A stretch of DNA of 64,000 bases. Source: JANPIX01 sp031425195. Its GTDB lineage: Bacteria; Pseudomonadota; Alphaproteobacteria; Rhodobacterales; Rhodobacteraceae. The stretch is from NCBI GenBank assembly GCA_031425195.1, contig JANPIX010000009.1, positions 124,001 through 188,000 of the forward strand, read 5' to 3'. Below are positions 62,811 to 64,000 of the stretch, one piece after another (the first letter of the stretch is position 1; each line of letters opens with the position of its first letter). Position numbers and translations under genes: made by a program. The notes under the pieces are model-generated. The model did no database searches. It worked only from the letters and a program-made list of their open reading frames with translations, and was not told the origin of the DNA.

Positions 62811-62857
62811 GCGGGGGGCTTTGCCCCCCGCACCCCCCAGGATATTTCCATCAGGGA
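62811..62857 (+). repeat. dispersed hairpin repeat, copy 2 (terminator-like)
   Basis: GCGGGGGGC (62811-62819) pairs with GCCCCCCGC (62823-62831), followed by ACCCCCC and AGGATATTTCCATCAGGGAA. It matches the element at 41380-41428 in hairpin, C-run and the GGATATTT box. It sits between the binding-protein stop and the next amidase start. Confidence 0.7.
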
Positions 62858-62868
62858 ACACACACAGG

Positions 62869-64000
62869 ATGGACCTGACAGACCACAGCGCGTCAGACCT
62901 TGCGCGGATGATTGCGGCACGCAAGGTCGCCCCATCCGAGGTGATGGCCGCCTATCTTGAGCGGATCGCTGCGGTGAACCCGGCGCTGAACGCCATCGTG
63001 TCTTTGCGCGACGCGGACGATCTGATGCAAGAGGCGCGGCTGGCGGATGACGCCCCGCACAAGGGTTGGCTGCACGGGTTGCCATTGGCCGTGAAGGATC
63101 TGGTGGCGACGGACGGTTTGCGCACGACATGGGGTTCGCCCCTGTTTACGGATCATGTGCCTGACGCGGACGATCTGGTGGCCGCGCGGATGCGGGCGGC
63201 GGGGGGCATCTTCATCGGCAAGACGAATGTGCCTGAATGGGGTCAGGGGTCACATACCTTCAACCCGGTGTTTGGTGCCACGGGCAACCCCTATGACCTT
63301 TCCTACAGCGCCGGGGGATCGTCGGGTGGTGCGGCTGCGGCCTTGGCGCAGCGTCTTTTGCCGGTGGCGGACGGGTCCGACATGATGGGCAGCCTGCGCA
63401 ACCCGGCGGCGTTCTGCAATGTCTATGGCTTTCGGCCAAGCTGGGGTCTGGTGCCCAAGGATGCCGAGGGTGACAGTTTCCTCGCCACCTTGTCCACCGA
63501 AGGCCCGATGGGCCGCACCGTCGAAGATGTGGCGCGCCTGCTGACCGTGCTGGCGGGGCCGAACCCGCAGGTGCCGTTCGGTTGGCCGGGGGCCGACTTT
63601 GCCGCCGCACTTGACCAGCCGATGAAGGGGCTGCGCATCGGGTGGCTGGGCGATTGGGGCGGGGCCTATGCGATGGAACCGGGGATACTGGCGCTGTGCG
63701 AAGCGGGGCTTCGTGTGTTTGTCGATCAGGGGGCGACCATCGAACCCCTGCCCCCGCCCTTTCCGGCAGCGGACCTTTGGCAGTCTTGGGTCACCTTGCG
63801 GGCGATGCTGAACGCAGGCGCGAAACGTGCCCTTTATGACGATCCGGCACGGCGCGCGCAGTTGAAGCCTGAAACGCAGTGGGAAATTGAACAGGGGCTG
63901 ACGCTTACCGCGCAGGCCGTCCATGATGCCAGTGTGATCCGGTCGCGCTGGTACCGGGATGTGGCAGGGCTGTTCGACCGGTTCGATGCGCTGGTGCTGC
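62869..64000 (+). CDS. amidase (amidase signature family), partial at window end
   Basis: 377 residues are visible; the frame is open to the last base, and about 60-80 residues are missing. Lys is in GLPLAVKDLVATDG near 79, cis-Ser in SAGGSSGGAAAALA near 153, and the nucleophile in DGSDMMGSLRNPAAFCN near 175. This DGSDM-type loop differs from the GSDGGGS loop of the amidase at 57428, so the two are separate subfamilies. The start ATG 62869 has only a weak SD. The substrate is unknown; its position after the polyamine transporter is suggestive. Confidence 0.87.
   Translation, partial: MDLTDHSASDLARMIAARKVAPSEVMAAYLERIAAVNPALNAIVSLRDADDLMQEARLADDAPHKGWLHGLPLAVKDLVATDGLRTTWGSPLFTDHVPDADDLVAARMRAAGGIFIGKTNVPEWGQGSHTFNPVFGATGNPYDLSYSAGGSSGGAAAALAQRLLPVADGSDMMGSLRNPAAFCNVYGFRPSWGLVPKDAEGDSFLATLSTEGPMGRTVEDVARLLTVLAGPNPQVPFGWPGADFAAALDQPMKGLRIGWLGDWGGAYAMEPGILALCEAGLRVFVDQGATIEPLPPPFPAADLWQSWVTLRAMLNAGAKRALYDDPARRAQLKPETQWEIEQGLTLTAQAVHDASVIRSRWYRDVAGLFDRFDALVL

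Overview
The window looks like chromosomal DNA of a Rhodobacterales-type alphaproteobacterium. This rests on high GC with strongly GC-biased third codon positions, a complete aerobic (CobG/CobNT-type) cobalamin pathway in the order seen in Rhodobacter relatives, CbtAB under a B12 riboswitch, short RTX proteins of the roseobacter kind, and a serine-cycle gene block. The species assignment is inference. No phage, insertion sequence, integrase or CRISPR array was seen.

Layout. 1-5.2 kb: a GlsB-type membrane protein (cut by the window edge), a membrane-anchored alpha/beta hydrolase, an NADP oxidoreductase, and two tandem secreted proteins made almost entirely of Asp and Gly that share a small C-terminal module I do not recognise. 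5.2-14.4 kb: flavin reductase, cobT, aminopeptidase P, DUF427, sufE, a lipoprotein, RNase D, purN-purM and a CAT-anticodon tRNA. 14.4-33.2 kb: the cobalamin block. A minus-strand operon (cobO-cobQ-cobW-like) diverges from a plus-strand series behind a cobalamin riboswitch (DUF1636, cobW, cobN, cobG, cobH, cobI, cobJ). cobK lies on the opposite strand. Then come cobL, cobE, cobM, cobB, cobA and a second DUF1636 gene. A second riboswitch precedes cbtB-cbtA, the predicted cobalt importer, followed by cobF. With cobT at 6.1 kb this supplies cobalt entry, all corrin-ring methylations, amidation and adenosylation. cobS (chelatase) and the lower-ligand genes are elsewhere.

33.2-41.4 kb: a non-phosphorylating L-fucose-type (6-deoxy-hexose) pathway: aldose dehydrogenase, lactonase, UxaA-family dehydratase, SDR dehydrogenase and FAH-family hydrolase, with a FucU mutarotase, a ribokinase, an SGNH hydrolase and a GntR/FCD regulator. 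Three near-identical palindromic sites (core CTAACATGTTAG) sit at the two divergent intergenic regions and probably bind this regulator. 41.4-43.9 kb: a cupin and two small RTX proteins. 43.9-49.1 kb: serine-cycle genes sga-mtkA-mtkB, a divergent LuxR-type regulator and malyl-CoA lyase, an assimilation module for glyoxylate and C1 units.

49.1-57.3 kb: a GlxA-type regulator, selO-msrA-msrB (oxidative stress), pssA-psd (phosphatidylethanolamine synthesis), a VKOR-like membrane protein, rpoH, and rluD divergent from a small membrane protein. 57.4-64 kb: an amidase, a polyamine-type ABC transporter (potABCD-like) and a second amidase cut by the window end. The most unusual items are the Asp-rich pair, the operator set of the sugar cluster, the atypical LuxR regulator with nearby inverted repeats, and the zinc-less MsrB next to SelO.
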